In this document: positions 36,184 to 47,916 of the stretch, one piece after another | How the letters are laid out: the number at the start of each line of letters is the position of its first letter | Numbering within the stretch: position 1 is the first letter of the stretch | Origin: Trebouxia sp. TZW2008 | Taxonomy: Eukaryota > Chlorophyta > Trebouxiophyceae > Trebouxiales > Trebouxiaceae | DNA: 64,000 nt | NCBI GenBank assembly: GCA_002118135.1 | Contig: BDIU01000035.1 | Coordinates: 1-64,000 of the forward strand | Direction: 5' to 3' | Position numbers and translations under genes: made by a program | Notes under the pieces: generated by a model | Told to the model about the DNA's origin: nothing | The model's database searches: none | Seen by the model: only the letters and a program-made list of their open reading frames with translations

Positions 36184-37879
36184 TCAATGATGCAACTGCT
36201 GTAGCTGCTGTAGGGTCTGCTGCCTTAGCTTAGGTACTTGTTTTTCATACTCCTCCGCGCAGTCAGCAAAGCAACTGCTGAGGTCATCCTGCATAGCGTA
36301 ACAAGTTCTTGAAACTGACTGCAAAGCCCTTTTGTTACACAGGGCTAAACTGATGTTGACTGCAGGGAATGGCAAATGATGGGCTTGCACTCGCAAGTAG
36401 GTCTGCCATAGCCTGCAGTCAGATGAGCGCAGGGCCATACTGGCTGGAGACACTTGGTTGCTGCAGTATATACCTAGATGGGCCTGCAGAGCCTGCTAGT
36501 GTGCGCTTTTAAATCAAGGAGAATGGATAGCTTGCATTGCAGCTGGCAGAAAACACAGCAAATTGAGTGGCCTACTTTTCAGTTGCTTATGCAAGCCTAC
36601 ACACGAATTTCTCTATATAATGACTGCTTTGGTGAGCATGACATTTGTTGTTGTATTGAGCTGTCCTTACTCAGAGCTACCACTGCAGTCAGATTGCAGT
36701 GATTTGATCCCAATTGCAATGCACTTGCATCAAGAATGTCTATACATTCCAAGTCCTAAGAAGAAAGTATTGTACCTGAGCTTTGGCTATCTGGCTTTGA
36801 CTTGGCTGGGATGGTAATTTCTCCTGCATTGAGAGAATTGCACATCAGCTGACAGCACAACATTCCATCAGCGTGAACTGGGGCCATTGTAAGCAAGCAG
36901 CAAGAAATGTTCAGTCAGATCAATTGCACATGTCCACTGTCATGGGACTGTGTTATTGTGAGCAAGCTGCAAGAAATGTTCATTCAATTCATTTGCACAC
37001 ATCCACTGTCCTGACGTTGTGCCATTGTTAGCAAGCAGCAAGGACTGATCTGTCACTTCAGGTGCACATGTCCATTGTGTCTGGGACTGTGGCATTGTAA
37101 GCCAGCAGCATGGACTGTTATGTCAGTCGAAATGCACACCCACTGTCTTGGGACTATGCCAGTGTAAGCAAGCAGCAAAGATTGTTCAGTTACTTCAAGT
37201 GCAAACAAGCCTGCCACGCTTGTGCCACGCACACCCAGCAATATGTGCTAGAAAGTGCACTCGTTTATTGTGATTATAAGGGCATATAGAAGTACCTGGG
37301 CTTGATCTTGACACCTGATGGTACAGCGCTGCAGTCGAGCCTGGATAGAAACAGCAGCTTCATGGGTATGTTATAAGTTTACTACAAGCTGTGCTGCAGC
37401 ACACACTTGACTCAGAAGTTTCTTGCAGCTCAGCTTTTTCTGTTTGCACATGGAAAGTAGATGTGATAGTGAGCGGAAGCGGCACTCACTGAAAAGTCTT
37501 GCAGAACTTGGTTGACGTGGTTCTGTGCAGCTTGAGTGGGACCCTGGCATCGGTCGCAACTGCAACATCAAGGCATGAGATCTGTGACTTGACCGCGATG
37601 GCTGCTGTTTGCTTGTTACGCATGCATACCATCTTTGCAGTTCCTCCTGCGTTGCGGCTGTGTCACAGCAGTTTGCCCCGCATAGGAAACCCTGTTTCTG
37701 CAAGGGACGGAGCTCAGTACGTTCGATCTCGTCTACGAACTCCTTCATTGCCTGCACGCAAGTGGTTTTGCAATTGCTGCCGCTGTTCTCTGTGCATGCA
37801 CTGCTGATCAACGCTGTACTTGACAAAGTTTGCCCTGACTCACCTGCTTGACTCCCTCGGCCCGCTGGCTGGACGTCAT
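36184..37879 (-). CDS. FAM136A: FAM136A-like mitochondrial protein
   Basis: Small conserved Cys-rich protein (DUF842). Animal FAM136A is a mitochondrial intermembrane-space protein; its biochemical role is poorly known. Exons in transcript order: 37879-37844, 37751-37620, 37543-37490, 37340-37296 and 36318-36184, all phase 0, giving 133 residues against about 138 in human. Conserved parts include EIERTELRPLQKQGFLCGANCC, then CTIRCQDQAQ and SCFADCAEEYEKQVPKL. The CxxxC pairs (CGANC, CTIRC, CFADC) fit twin-CxxxC oxidative folding. The helical C-terminus is Gln-rich. The intron before the last exon is nearly 1 kb and holds a minisatellite. The 45-bp exon 4 is small but fits both family sequence and phase. 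Confidence 0.88.
36880..37200. repeat. Minisatellite, ~75-bp unit, in FAM136A intron
   Basis: About four to five degenerate tandem units. Each has CCATTGTAAGCAAGCAGCA, a variable middle, and GCACATGTCCACTGTC..GGGACTGTG. The array lies in the last intron of FAM136A. Confidence 0.8.
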
Positions 37880-38477
37880 GACCACAGCGCGGATGCGTGC
37901 GTACTGCTGCACACTTCGATGTGTACGCCGCTGAATTTCCGCTGAAGTCACATCATCGAGCAAGTCATTTCGGCTCGTGGGTGCTCACATGCTTCCATGT
38001 GCAATGTTCACGTGAGCTCAGTCACTTGAGTAATTGCATGCAGCATTTTCTTGCATTTGAATGCGACTTGCAGTCAAATGTTGTGATGAAGCGTTTTGAA
38101 AGTTGCTAGAGGCGACACCGTGTAGTCCTGCAATCTGGCTATCTTACCCATGTCAGTAAAAGTTGCTGCGAGTGAATTTCCAGGGTCTGATGAACTCTGC
38201 TGAAACAACCAAAACCCAGATCCTGTGACTGTCATCAGCAGACGCCAAAGCAGCGTCTGCTTCACATGCTGATCATATGTAGGTACTGCTCGAACAAGAG
38301 CATCCATGACCAACGGACACTGACGCACAACTACAACTGACCTATGCTGTATCACAACGCAGATTGTCTATTCAATTCGACCTCAGTACTAATTTCACAT
38401 TGTGCAGGACTCATGCGCGGCAAAGCATCGGTCATGGCGTCACCGACACACAAGCAGTGTGTGCCGCCATCTTTCAG
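37880..38477. other. Intergenic region FAM136A / ITPK
   Basis: About 600 bp between the FAM136A start and the ITPK stop, both on the minus strand. A minus-strand open frame spans 38074-38355 but has no family resemblance and no splice link, so I treat it as chance. Confidence 0.5.
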
Positions 38478-41098
38478 TCATTCGCTGTCACTGGCATGCT
38501 CATCAAGGCAACTACTCAAATGCCTTGAAAGATGTCGCTGCTGGTCCTTTTCAGGCCTCAACAAGCTCTGCAGGAAGTCAACCATCAGGGTTGCATGGTT
38601 GGGCAGTTTCTCATAGCCTGGGAAGTAGTTGACATCCACAACAAGGAAGTCAGCACCCTTGCTGCCTGCATTCAGCAATACCAAAGAGACTCAACAGTCC
38701 TGTCATGCTGCACACATACTGTGTGTGCAGCACTTCGCAATGGAGTATTCATTCATTCATTCATTGTAAACGTGGGCTAGGCAGGCTCAGCAGGCCCATC
38801 TAGGTACATACAGAAGCAATTGATCAGAGTATGCAGACATCTGCATGACAGAAGTTACCTTGCTTCTGTATCATGCAGCCTAGATGACACCTTGATATGC
38901 ACGTTGCCTCAGGTGAGTGACACATGCTGCAAGGCTGTGCTGATGCATCAGGCAGGTCTCAAAGTCGACGTGCATTAGCAAAAGCTTCTGGAAAGTTTCT
39001 AGTCCCAGCATGAACTGCTGTCAAAGGCTCACCGGGCGCGTTATGCTTTGTTGGGCGGACCATGTCAAAGTTAAACAGCTGCAGATGGAGCCTGTTACGC
39101 AGTGTGGCAGCAAGCTGATCCAACAGCCAATCAGGCGGACTCTCAACAGCTTCACAGCCCATTGGTGATGTGCTGTTGAACGCTGACACCCTAGTCACCA
39201 TCTGAATGCCACCCCTTTGTGCTGTTACGTCTTCATCCTCTGGAGGGACTTGCAGTGATGGTCTGTGGACAACAGAAATTGAGCGGCCCAGCACATACAC
39301 CTGCATGCCCATACCACCAGCTGTTCAGTCTCTGGCATGCAATGGTGATGACATGATTTGACATCCTGCAAAGGGACTTGCAGCAATGGTCTTTTGACAA
39401 CTGCAATTGAGCAGCCCAACACATACACCTGCATGTCCAGATTGCTGGCATGTCAGTTATCATGGCAAGCCCATGTCTCAGGCTGTTGACTTCTCCAGCA
39501 TGCAGTGGTGACGACTTGATGCAATAACAAGTTCCCAGTCAAGCCCTGCCAGCCAATATGCTGGCTGACTTATCTGTAGAAGCTGAGCATGAGGGTGTTT
39601 GCGAACCTATACTGTTTTGCAGACAATGCGATGCAGCTGCCATCGACTCAAACCAATGCAGCAAGGGTTGCAAATACATCATCACTGGGAGTGCACAGAC
39701 TGCTTACTGACTCAATGCGAGAAAGGCATTGCTGAGACCGGCATGAGATCCAGGTGTGCTGCTATTTCTCAAGCAGCAGATATGCAGGTGTCATGGTGCA
39801 TTGAGATGAGAATCTTCTCTATATGCCTAGCGGGGTCAAAATTTCATCAACACACATGTCAAGGTTCATTTTGATTGATGATTCAGACCTTGAAAAGGCA
39901 GCCCCTGTGCTCAATGAAGGGCTGCAGCATCACAGGCAGTGTGACGCCTGGGGGGCCTGTTCCTTTCACCAATTTCTTCAAGCCTTCCATGTTGTTGATC
40001 AGTGCCAAACCATGGGATCCTTGCCGCCCATCTGTGAAGAATGGCTTTGCCAGCAAAGGGAACTGCATGTGTTCGCTTTGCAGGATTTGCGCTGCATCCT
40101 CCTCTGTGCATCCTGAAAGAAAGCAAGCAGCAGTGACATGTGCATCTCACTTGCAGCAGACCTCAGATGCGACAGCACAATATGCAGCAGTGTATAACAA
40201 CTGCGTCCTGCTGATTGCCAGACTGCAAATGGCCTGAATGCTGGACACTCTGTCTGACTCTGCATTAGTGATGGGTTTGCTCACTTACGCAATCTATTAC
40301 ATAGGCTCAGGCAGACTCAGGGACTCAACCAGGTATTGCGACAAAAGCTGAGCGCACATGCAAGCAATGAAATCCTCGCGGCAATCCCTGTCTTGAGGGC
40401 TCCATGTGCCTGTATCATCTGTGAAGGCAGTTGAGATGTAGTAGCAAAAAGGTGTTGGGGTGTATATACCTGGCCGCAGGGGAGTTTGCACAGGGGCAGC
40501 ACATGAGAGTGTATCCAACTCAGCCGTGCTTGCGTTTTGCCTTGCATGCTTCGGCTGATGCAAGGTTACAGGTTCTAGAAGTGGCTTCAGCATCTCCTCC
40601 CTTGTTAGCAATGATGCCTCAGCTTCAAATGGGTCTATCAGCCTGGTGCTGTGATGCTGCTGCAGGTAAACTTCAAGCTTTTGGCGCCAGTCTGCATTCG
40701 TGCATATATTGTCAGAGAACACTGTATGACGGGCTGCAGACTTGCTGCTGTATTCAATCACTATACAGCAGCAGCATGCTGCAACAAGGCTGCAGGGGTA
40801 TCATTTCAGCAGGTAGAAGTCATGCTTCGTGCAGAGCTGTACCAGCATCTCTGCACTTCTGAAGTATCAGGTCAAATGGGCCTTGCTCCGCGACGGGTCT
40901 TTCGGGATCGATTGCCCGCAATTCGATATTCGCTTGCTGTGCCTTCTCCAGAAGCTCTGCGCTCAAGTGCTTCTTGGCCTGCAGTCACTGCTGAATCTTC
41001 TTGAGAAGGCAGGCTCAATCCTGCAGAGCACATGAACGGCATCTTGCCTTCTCTGGAGATATGGCAAACCCCACGACCCTCTGCCCATCTGCTGGCAT
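38478..41098 (-). CDS. ITPK: Inositol-tetrakisphosphate 1-kinase / inositol 1,3,4-trisphosphate 5/6-kinase
   Basis: ATP-grasp kinase that phosphorylates inositol phosphates on the route to phytate and inositol pyrophosphates. Exons in transcript order: 41098-41048, 40978-40843, 40691-40470, 40103-39889, 39300-39033 and 38665-38478, in phase, 359 residues. Motifs in order: VVGFAISPEK, IDPERPVAEQGPFDLILQK, DWRQKLEVYLQQH, a nucleotide-binding block with FPLLAKPFFTDG, VMLQPFIEHRGCLFKVYVLG, LQLFNFDMVR and FLVVDVNYFPGYEKLPNH. The Asp in FNFDMVR and the Asp and Asn in DVNYFPGY are the family's metal ligands and are present. The first intron has a GC donor (AAG|GCAAGA). Exon 3 adds a Gln/Ala-rich insert after the conserved core. 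Divergent from the STPG gene. Confidence 0.93.
38770..38830 (+). repeat. Dispersed repeat family A, copy 5
   Basis: GGGCTAGGCAGGCTCAGCAGG, then CCCATCTAGGTACATACAGAAGCAAT. It is intronic in ITPK. Confidence 0.7.
39333..39428 (-). pseudogene. Decayed echo of ITPK exon 5
   Basis: On the minus strand, after an acceptor like that of the true exon, the sequence encodes VYVLGCSIAVVKRPLLQVP. The working exon at 39300 begins VYVLGRSISVVHRPSLQVP. The copy is upstream in transcript order and has no good donor. Confidence 0.88.
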
Positions 41099-41407
41099 TG
41101 CAACTGTCTTGAAAATTGGCAAATTGATTGCTTGTCACGCCGCGACGGCAAGCATGTCGGGTAGAAGCAGCATTGATCAAGCAAAAGGAATAAGAGTCAA
41201 CATGTTGTCATAAATGCTGTGGGGCTGAGGGCGTCTTGAGTACGCCCCATGCCTTGATGCGCCCTACGACAGCTCAACCTTGCGTCGCAAGGTCGTGCTT
41301 ACGTCGTAAACCTATCGCTAGCAGACTTTGGTCATGCATTAAGCAGCCGCAATAAGCTAGCGGTTTTGCGCGGCCCGAAAAGGAGCGACGTTCCCTGGAA
41401 GAAACAC
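41099..41407. promoter_or_regulatory. Divergent promoter region ITPK / STPG
   Basis: Head-to-head start codons are 309 bp apart. Two odd-centred palindromes lie inside: ACCTTGCG-T-CGCAAGGT at 41277-41293 and TTACG-T-CGTAA at 41299-41309. They may be protein-binding sites; this is inferred from position and symmetry only. Confidence 0.5.
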
Positions 41408-43856
41408 ATGCAGCCATCCCTTTCTGGTGACGACGCGCCCAGGCTGAGTCCTATCGGTGGCAGCTTCCAGCCTAGCCCCAAGAAAGACTACGTCAGCAGT
41501 TACCACGGCACATTCTCGCGCGCGGCTCGATGCAGTCCTGAGCTTCGCGTCAGTCCGCATGGCAGTGCGGGGCAGGACTTTCACAGCCAGCACGAAGGCT
41601 TCGACTGGAAGCACGGGTCAGTCTCAAAGAAAGGATACACATCAGGATTCATATCTCGAGCACCTCGACTAGGCAGCAGCTTCAGGTATACAGGGCCTGG
41701 ACCAGGTATTCAGACATTTGAAGCTGTTTGCACCCGCATAATTCAATTCACAGTTTGTCAGAACATGATGTGCGCACTTGCGCAGGCTCATATCAGTGTC
41801 CAGGCTGGGGCAATAAGTTCCACTTCTCTACACCAAGCTGCACCATCTCAGGACCGCCTTCAGCACAGGTGCATTCACAATGTGGCACATTGGCAGTTCA
41901 GCTATTGTAACAGTACAGACAGACTGCTGACCCCAGTGTTATCAAGGCTGCCAATGCCGTGGACTGTTTCAATCTGCTGGAATACACAACAAGGCTGTTC
42001 TGATACAGGCAGTGTTGCTTGCCAGCATCAAACAGAACAGAAGAGTCCTGCAGCATTTACATGGTCCTGATGTACCTCCACCAGGCTTGTACACCACTAC
42101 CAGGTGCGCCAGCTGTCAAGCATGTATGCATATGAGTAAGTGGTCGATACCACACGACCACTGCTTCGTGCACAGCAGTTTGAAGACTGCAGGGCAGGGT
42201 GCACTAAACAATTTTGTGCTGACTGCTTCTTTGTACCATGCTGGCATCAGACAGGCTGATTTGACATGACAGTCGATGATGCACATTGAAACAGATTACA
42301 ACCAATCATCAGCCTCAGCAAATGAGTTGATCAGATCTGAGCCTGTTTGCAGCTAAGGATATTACAATCTCCGCTATATTACAATCTCCGCTGTGTTGTC
42401 AGTCGATATGGCATTTGTGATGTTTTGCTCAGCCCTTCCCCACAAGCCACAGCTTATGATGGATCATGCAGAACAGCCAAGGGAGCTGCACTGGACTGGA
42501 AGGCGGTTTCAGGCCACAAATCCTCTTTCAAGACATCAACGAGGCCTCCTTTGGTGGAGCCTGCTGATCAGCCTGCTCCTGGTGCATATGAGACTGTAGG
42601 GATTCATCTTTTCTGTGCCTTACTGTTCAGTACCCAAAGTCAAACAGCGTGCATAGCAGTCTGTGTCTGCCCATGCACACAGAGCGCCAGCAGGATGCAG
42701 CAATTTGGCAGCATAGCAGCAGCAGGCCTACGTCACTCCACCCTGCTCGCATATGCTTGCTCAAGTGTGGCAAGTCTGGTTTTCTGCCGAGTTGCCCGCC
42801 TTGTGTTCAATGCATGCAGTATCAGCACCCACCCTCACAAAGTTTTGGTGATAGAGCACCTGTATGTGCAATTCAGCTGACCCTCTGACACTGCTGAGCT
42901 GAGAGTTGTTCACACCGTGCAGGGTAAGCAGTGGGGTCAGCATGAAGCAGAGCACAGCAACTTCAAGCTGCAGCCTGGGCACAGCAGGGCAGGGCGCATT
43001 GCCAAGCATGGGGCTTTGCCAGCAGTGCTGACTGCTGATATCCCCCCGCACGCCCCTGCCCTACCCCCCTGGTGCTCCCTGGAGGTCACCCCAGGGCCTG
43101 GAACATATCAGCTGCAAAAGGAGGGCAATGAGACGGAGCTTGTAACAGCGCAGAGGGCTGCTTTTGGGGCCACTGGAGACGGCAAGGGGTCAAGGTGAGG
43201 CTGTAAACCATGGCAGAGCAGTTCAGCGGCAGTGTTGTTTGCTTGTCTCACCTGAGTGCATGCTAGCCAGATTTGTTTTTATTGTTCGCATCGTGGTTCA
43301 GGATGTCATCATCATGAAGTATTTATCAAACAGAGCAAGCAATGCTTAAAATTTGAGATTGAGACTGTCCTTGCATGGATTTGCAATCTCAACGGTGTGT
43401 CATACCTTCGTTGCTTCCGTTTACTTAGTTGGTGATCTGCTTCCGTCTGAACGTGCCATTGGGAGTGCCCATCATCACCAAACTCGCACAGCGTGTTGTC
43501 TATTGTTCTTCGATCGTATCCCAATGCACTGAATTCATGGTTGCAGTATGATCAGCAAGCCAGAGGCGCCTGGGCCAGGAGCGTACGAGCCAATCACAGG
43601 CAACGAACTTGCCACAAAAGTTGCGCTGAAGTCCACAGGGTCTTCTTCATCATTCAGAAGCAAGGCTGCAAGAAGCACAATGATGGGCCCCAAAGCAATG
43701 CTTGGCAAACCACCTGGGCCTGCCTTCTATTCACCTCAGCTGCCTTTTGGTCATAGATCCTTTCATTTTGGTGCAGTGCTAGACAGCTTTGTCCCAGCTG
43801 GTGCTACAATCTGTGATCTAGACGCCCTGAAGCAGAGAGCGCCTATCAGGCAGTGA
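41408..43856 (+). CDS. Sperm-tail PG-rich repeat (SHIPPO/STPG) protein
   Basis: Protein built from short Pro-Gly-rich repeats of the sperm-tail (SHIPPO/ODF3/STPG) family, usually associated with axonemal or other microtubules. Exons: 41408-41705, 41786-41868, 42054-42103, 42472-42595, 42923-43194 and 43547-43856, all in phase, 378 residues. The repeat signatures are TGPGPGSYQ, VPPPGLYT, QPAPGAYE, TPGPGTYQ, APGPGAYEP and KPPGPAFYSP, so about six units. Several are split by introns within the motif itself. Between them lie SFxF-type stretches (SSFKTS, RSFHFGAVLDSFVPAG). The start is the first ATG of an open frame that extends upstream. In flagellated green algae such proteins occur in or near basal bodies and axonemes; whether this organism has flagella cannot be seen here. 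Confidence 0.9.
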
Positions 43857-44180
43857 TTATTGTGGCAACCGTACTTTTCTGGTTTCTGAACTGAAATGAT
43901 GGTGATTTAGCTAAACGAGAACCCAGGGCCTGCAAGATTCATTTGTCACAGCATTTGACACTAAGCATAACGCAAATTGACATGGTGGAAAGATATCGAT
44001 GTCCAAAAGTCCTTGCTTACAGTGTTCATCCTGGTTAGCTAGACTCATTTAGCAGGTGCTGCTTGTCTCTGAATAGCTGCAAATCAATGCAGCACTCTGT
44101 CTGATGCTCTTCAAGCGCAAACATAACGCACACTCCAGAAGCAGTCAGAGCTTGACAGCATCTGCACAGGGTCAGAGAAG
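43857..44180. other. Convergent intergenic region
   Basis: 324 bp between the stop codons of the STPG gene and ataxin-10. It holds both 3' ends. No gene or repeat recognised. Confidence 0.6.
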
Positions 44181-47100
44181 TCATCGCTGGCGTGCTACCA
44201 ACTTTGGCTTGCCCGTCTGGCCATCAAGCTGCAACTTCATGCCCATTTGCTGCAACTCTGCGTTGTCAACTGTACTGCATGCCCTGAGGCTACTGATGGA
44301 CTGTTGAATGTCCTCATTGCCTTCACAGAGGTTCCGTACAGCCCACAAGCCATACTCTCTGACCAATGGATTGTCGTCGTCCCACTGCAACAGACAGCAA
44401 CAACTGCATCCAGCGTCCAAACCAACAAACAAGGCAGAATGATATGATTCTGTACTTAATTGTCATGGGCAGTGTTTGGCATACACCAATCTGATAAAGC
44501 AGAAGACCATATCAGAACACAAGGCCTGTATGGTTCTAGAACAACTTGGTGCAACAAGAGGAAAGGTCTGACAACCAAATGCTGCAAACCTGCTTGCACG
44601 CATTGACTAAGCTTCAGCACGTTTCAACAGGGGTAGCTTTCTGGGATGCTGCAAAAGGACAGAAAGAAGGCACGACATCACCTGGCATTGGGATAATATG
44701 AGCTCCACACAACCAAGCTGCTGTACCTTCTGCTGCACCGCTTTCTGTCTGAAGCATAGATTTGCAAGCAATGCCACCAGATCGCACCTAAAGCCCTTGT
44801 AGGGGGGTTGCTTGAGGTACTGCTGAGATAGGTATGCCAGCTGCTCAGGCGACTCAGCATGCATTCGATCCAGAAGCTGACCAACTGGCAACTCCATCAG
44901 ACTGCAGCGCTGTTGGTGACTAGTTATGCTCTGAATTGCATCAGAATTGTCATTGTGACCTGTCAATGCACCCCTTGGCTCTTCTGCCTGCTGATGTTCA
45001 CAGCCATTGGCATCTGAGTCTGATGCAAATGGCTGTGACAGGTCTTGGCTGCTGCCTTCAGCTGCCATATGTTGAGATTCTGTGCTGAGATGCTGATTGT
45101 GCAAATCAAGACTTTGCTGCTGTTGAAGATGCGTATCTGTGTCTGACACTGTCACTTGGTGGGTAGCAGGTGCTGCATGTTCCAAGCTTTGATTTGCACC
45201 TGAAGTGGATGTGTGACTTTCCTGAGCGGCTGAAGTAGGCCGCCGTGGGGGCTGAATAGGTTCCAAGGCTGTCAACATGGCAAGAGTCATGACCAGCATT
45301 GGCATGTTGGCATTGTTTGCGCCATGTACTTCAGCAGCTGCGTCCTGAGCTGTCAAAGCACGAAGCACCTGCAAGCAGAGCAAAAGCATTGTTTTGGGTT
45401 GCTGTGACGTTCCCGGGCTGCCTCGTTAGACAGAGGCTCCCATTATGACGCCTGACAGCATGGACTTTTCCTCTTCTCTTCTTCCTGTCAAGGCCAGCCA
45501 CAATGACACTTGACTACCTACCTCTTGTGTCTGACGGGGACAAGCATAACTTGCAAACATCTGAGGAGAAGTGGGAGCACTACTATTTCAAGCTTACTTC
45601 TTGCTCAGAAGAAGCCTGCCTGGCGAGATAGGACGTGGGCCACACACGCCTAGCACATGTGCTGGAAGGTGCGATGACTACGATTTATTCTACTTCTTGC
45701 ATGCCTGTCAGCTGAGTGAGAGCACGCCCATGCCTGATTTGACATGCTCATGATCTGCAGTGTTTTCAAACTGAGGGCACGCCCGTGCCTGATTTGACAT
45801 GCACAATGTTGATGCTGGCAATACATGCTTGAAATAAAGCTTGTGACAGGCATTCACCCTCACAACCCATTCGGTTTCACTCTAAATACATGCCAGACAG
45901 GCTCAGCAGGCTTAGCTAGGTGAATACTGGAGCAGTCAACTGTCTCCAACCAGTTTGGTCCTGTGTCACAACGCATGTCATGCACTTGTCTCAGCATGCT
46001 GTTGTATGGATCTGAGCAGGCTCACCTGTAAGCCAGCTTCCAGGCTATCTGATTTCACTTCAAATCTTGTATAGGGCGGCTGGACCAAGCTGGCGCACAT
46101 GGCATGCACCCAGCAGATCAAGAAGCGTGTGCCGACTGATGGGTCCACAATGTCTGTGCGCCTGAGACAGCAAAAGCTTCTTGTGTTTTCATTAGAAAGG
46201 AACTGAAGAAAAAGTTAGGCTAGTGGACGTTACAACAGAAGCTTTACTGAGTAGCAAGTATAAAATGAGCAAACAGGTTGATTGCATGCACAGAGCAAGT
46301 CTGGCATCACTAGCTGCACTGAAGATGATTTGAGGCCGCTGATGCACCACATGCTGGATGATCCACAAAGCAGCTATGCCAGTGCAAGCATGCGCTGGCA
46401 CAGTAGTACGCAAGGCAATGCCAGATGCAATGACGCAAAACCACGACTAGCACAGCTCAGTCCTCACAACTTCCTGGCTGGTCGTTGGCTTGCAACATTC
46501 AATGCACTGTGACAGTGCGTTACCTGTTTGCTGTGGGTTGCTGCAGCTCATCAGCCAGCAGTTGCAGCATGGTCACGTGCTCCTGGCACACAGCTGAATC
46601 CACCTTGCCCTCAAAGCAAGCTGCTGCATCTTTGCTGTACAACACTGATAGTGACGCCATAGCTGAACCCATCAAGTCTGACTGCCAAATGACATGGTGC
46701 ACAATGAGGCCCAATGTGCTTGCTGCTGGTGACGGCTGTTTAGTAATCCTGACGTAACACAGGAGTGCATGGAGGGCTGCAGCAGCAGGACCTTGGCAAA
46801 GCTGCTCCTTTCTGGATTTGCTACTCTTGGTGGCTTGCAGAATAAGGTTGCTGAGAGGTTCTGCTGTGAACTCTGCATGCAGATCAACAGTGAGCCAAAT
46901 ACCTGACATGACTGGTGGCATGCAGGGGTACCAGCAAGATTGTGCAGGGCACTGATGTGTTGGACACAGGCTTCAAAAGGCAGTGCTAGTAAGCTAGCTG
47001 CAATATGTCGGCTTGCAGAACGAGGTTGCTGTGGGGCTCTGCTGTGAACTCTGCATGCAGATCAGCAGTGAACCAAATGCCTGGCCTGAAAACTTGCATG

Positions 47101-47916
47101 CAAGGGTCATCAAAGCTGCAAAGGACACTCAATTTGAAGAGACAGGCTTTGTAGGGCAACTCCTAGTGAGCTGGCTGTAATGTCAGCTCCCTTTGGGTGC
47201 TCATCCCCACCTGTGACATGTTGGGCTAGGGCAACAAGAAGCTGAGGACAAATGTCATCCCAGATGTCTTGTAAGCAACCTGGATTGGAGGCAGCCATGT
47301 TCAGCAGCAACTGTAAAGCTGTCTTGTATAGGACCCCAAACTGCTCATCATCTGCAGTGTGTACAAATGGTTTTGAGCATGCCTGGGCTGCAAGTAGACT
47401 GGTGCGAGGTGAGCAAGGGACTGGGACTGACTTGCTCACAGTGGTCTGTCTCATGCACCTTAGCCAGAAGGGACAGCACACTCAGCACCACTCCCTGATC
47501 AAGGAAGGCCAAGCAGGCTGACTCTTCAGCTGTACACGTGTTTCTGAGAAGCCGCAGGGTCCATGTGGTCTTGTATGTGAGCAAGGTATCAGCACTGGTG
47601 CTGTATGCCGCTAATTGACGATCAAAGACAGCTGGAAGCGAAGTGGTAATGCCAAGCTGAATCAGCTGCTGCCTTCCTAATTGCGTCTTTGCCCGGTTCA
47701 GGGCATGTAAGCCCCACATTGTGAGGTCTGAATCGTCTGTCGTAAAGTCTGGCTCCAGCATTTGCATCCCCTGCAAGCAGGAACTGGACCCCGTCTGCCG
47801 TGCTGAAAATCAGAAAGCACCTTAACTGCAAGAGCGCAATGTGGAAAGCAGCATACCTTCGCTAACGCCATATCACCAGCTGAGGCATCAACCGCCACAG
47901 AATTTGTGTCGTGCAT
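44181..47916 (-). CDS. ATXN10: Ataxin-10 homologue
   Basis: Armadillo-like helical protein with the ataxin-10 C-terminal domain. Animal ataxin-10 works in cytokinesis, cilia and neuron survival; its role in algae is not established. Exons in transcript order: 47916-47857, 47770-47432, 47382-47211, 46872-46524, 46161-46026, 45368-44682 and 44384-44181, all in phase, 648 residues. Helical repeats lie across exons 2-5 (TMWGLHALNRAKTQLGRQQL, TWTLRLLRNTC, YKTALQLLLNMAASN). A Gln/Ser/His-rich low-complexity insert occupies most of exon 6. The diagnostic C-terminal domain has FRCDLVALLANLCF and then DDDNPLVREYGLWAVRNLCEGN. The acceptor of exon 4 was chosen because it keeps phase and is repeated in a decayed copy upstream. 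Divergent from importin-5. Confidence 0.9.
45415..45495 (+). repeat. Dispersed repeat family B, copy 3
   Basis: GGGCTGCCTCGTTAGACAGA, GGCTCCCATTATGACGCC, CAGCATGGACTTTTCC and a pyrimidine-rich tail. It is intronic in ataxin-10. Confidence 0.7.
45888..45966 (+). repeat. Dispersed repeat family A, copy 6
   Basis: TGCCAGACAGGCTCAGCAGG, CTTAGCTAGGTGAATACTGG and TCTCCAACCAGTTTGGTCC. It is intronic in ataxin-10. Confidence 0.7.
46950..47050 (-). pseudogene. Decayed echo of ataxin-10 exon 4
   Basis: On the minus strand, CTGCATGCAG followed by AGTTCACAGCAGA repeats the acceptor and first bases of the working exon at 46872, 178 bp away. The copy then reads AGCCCCACAGCAACCTCG in place of ACCTCTCAGCAACCTTAT. 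Weaker similarity extends across the end of exon 3. Confidence 0.8.

Noticed and set aside
38074..38355. Extra C-terminal exon of ITPK or a separate small gene
   Set aside because: The ITPK frame already ends at 38478 at the expected length. The open frame has no family resemblance and no matching splice sites.
45888..45966. tRNA gene
   Set aside because: Some box-like sequence is present but no cloverleaf can be folded, and the same sequence recurs six more times. It is treated as a dispersed repeat.
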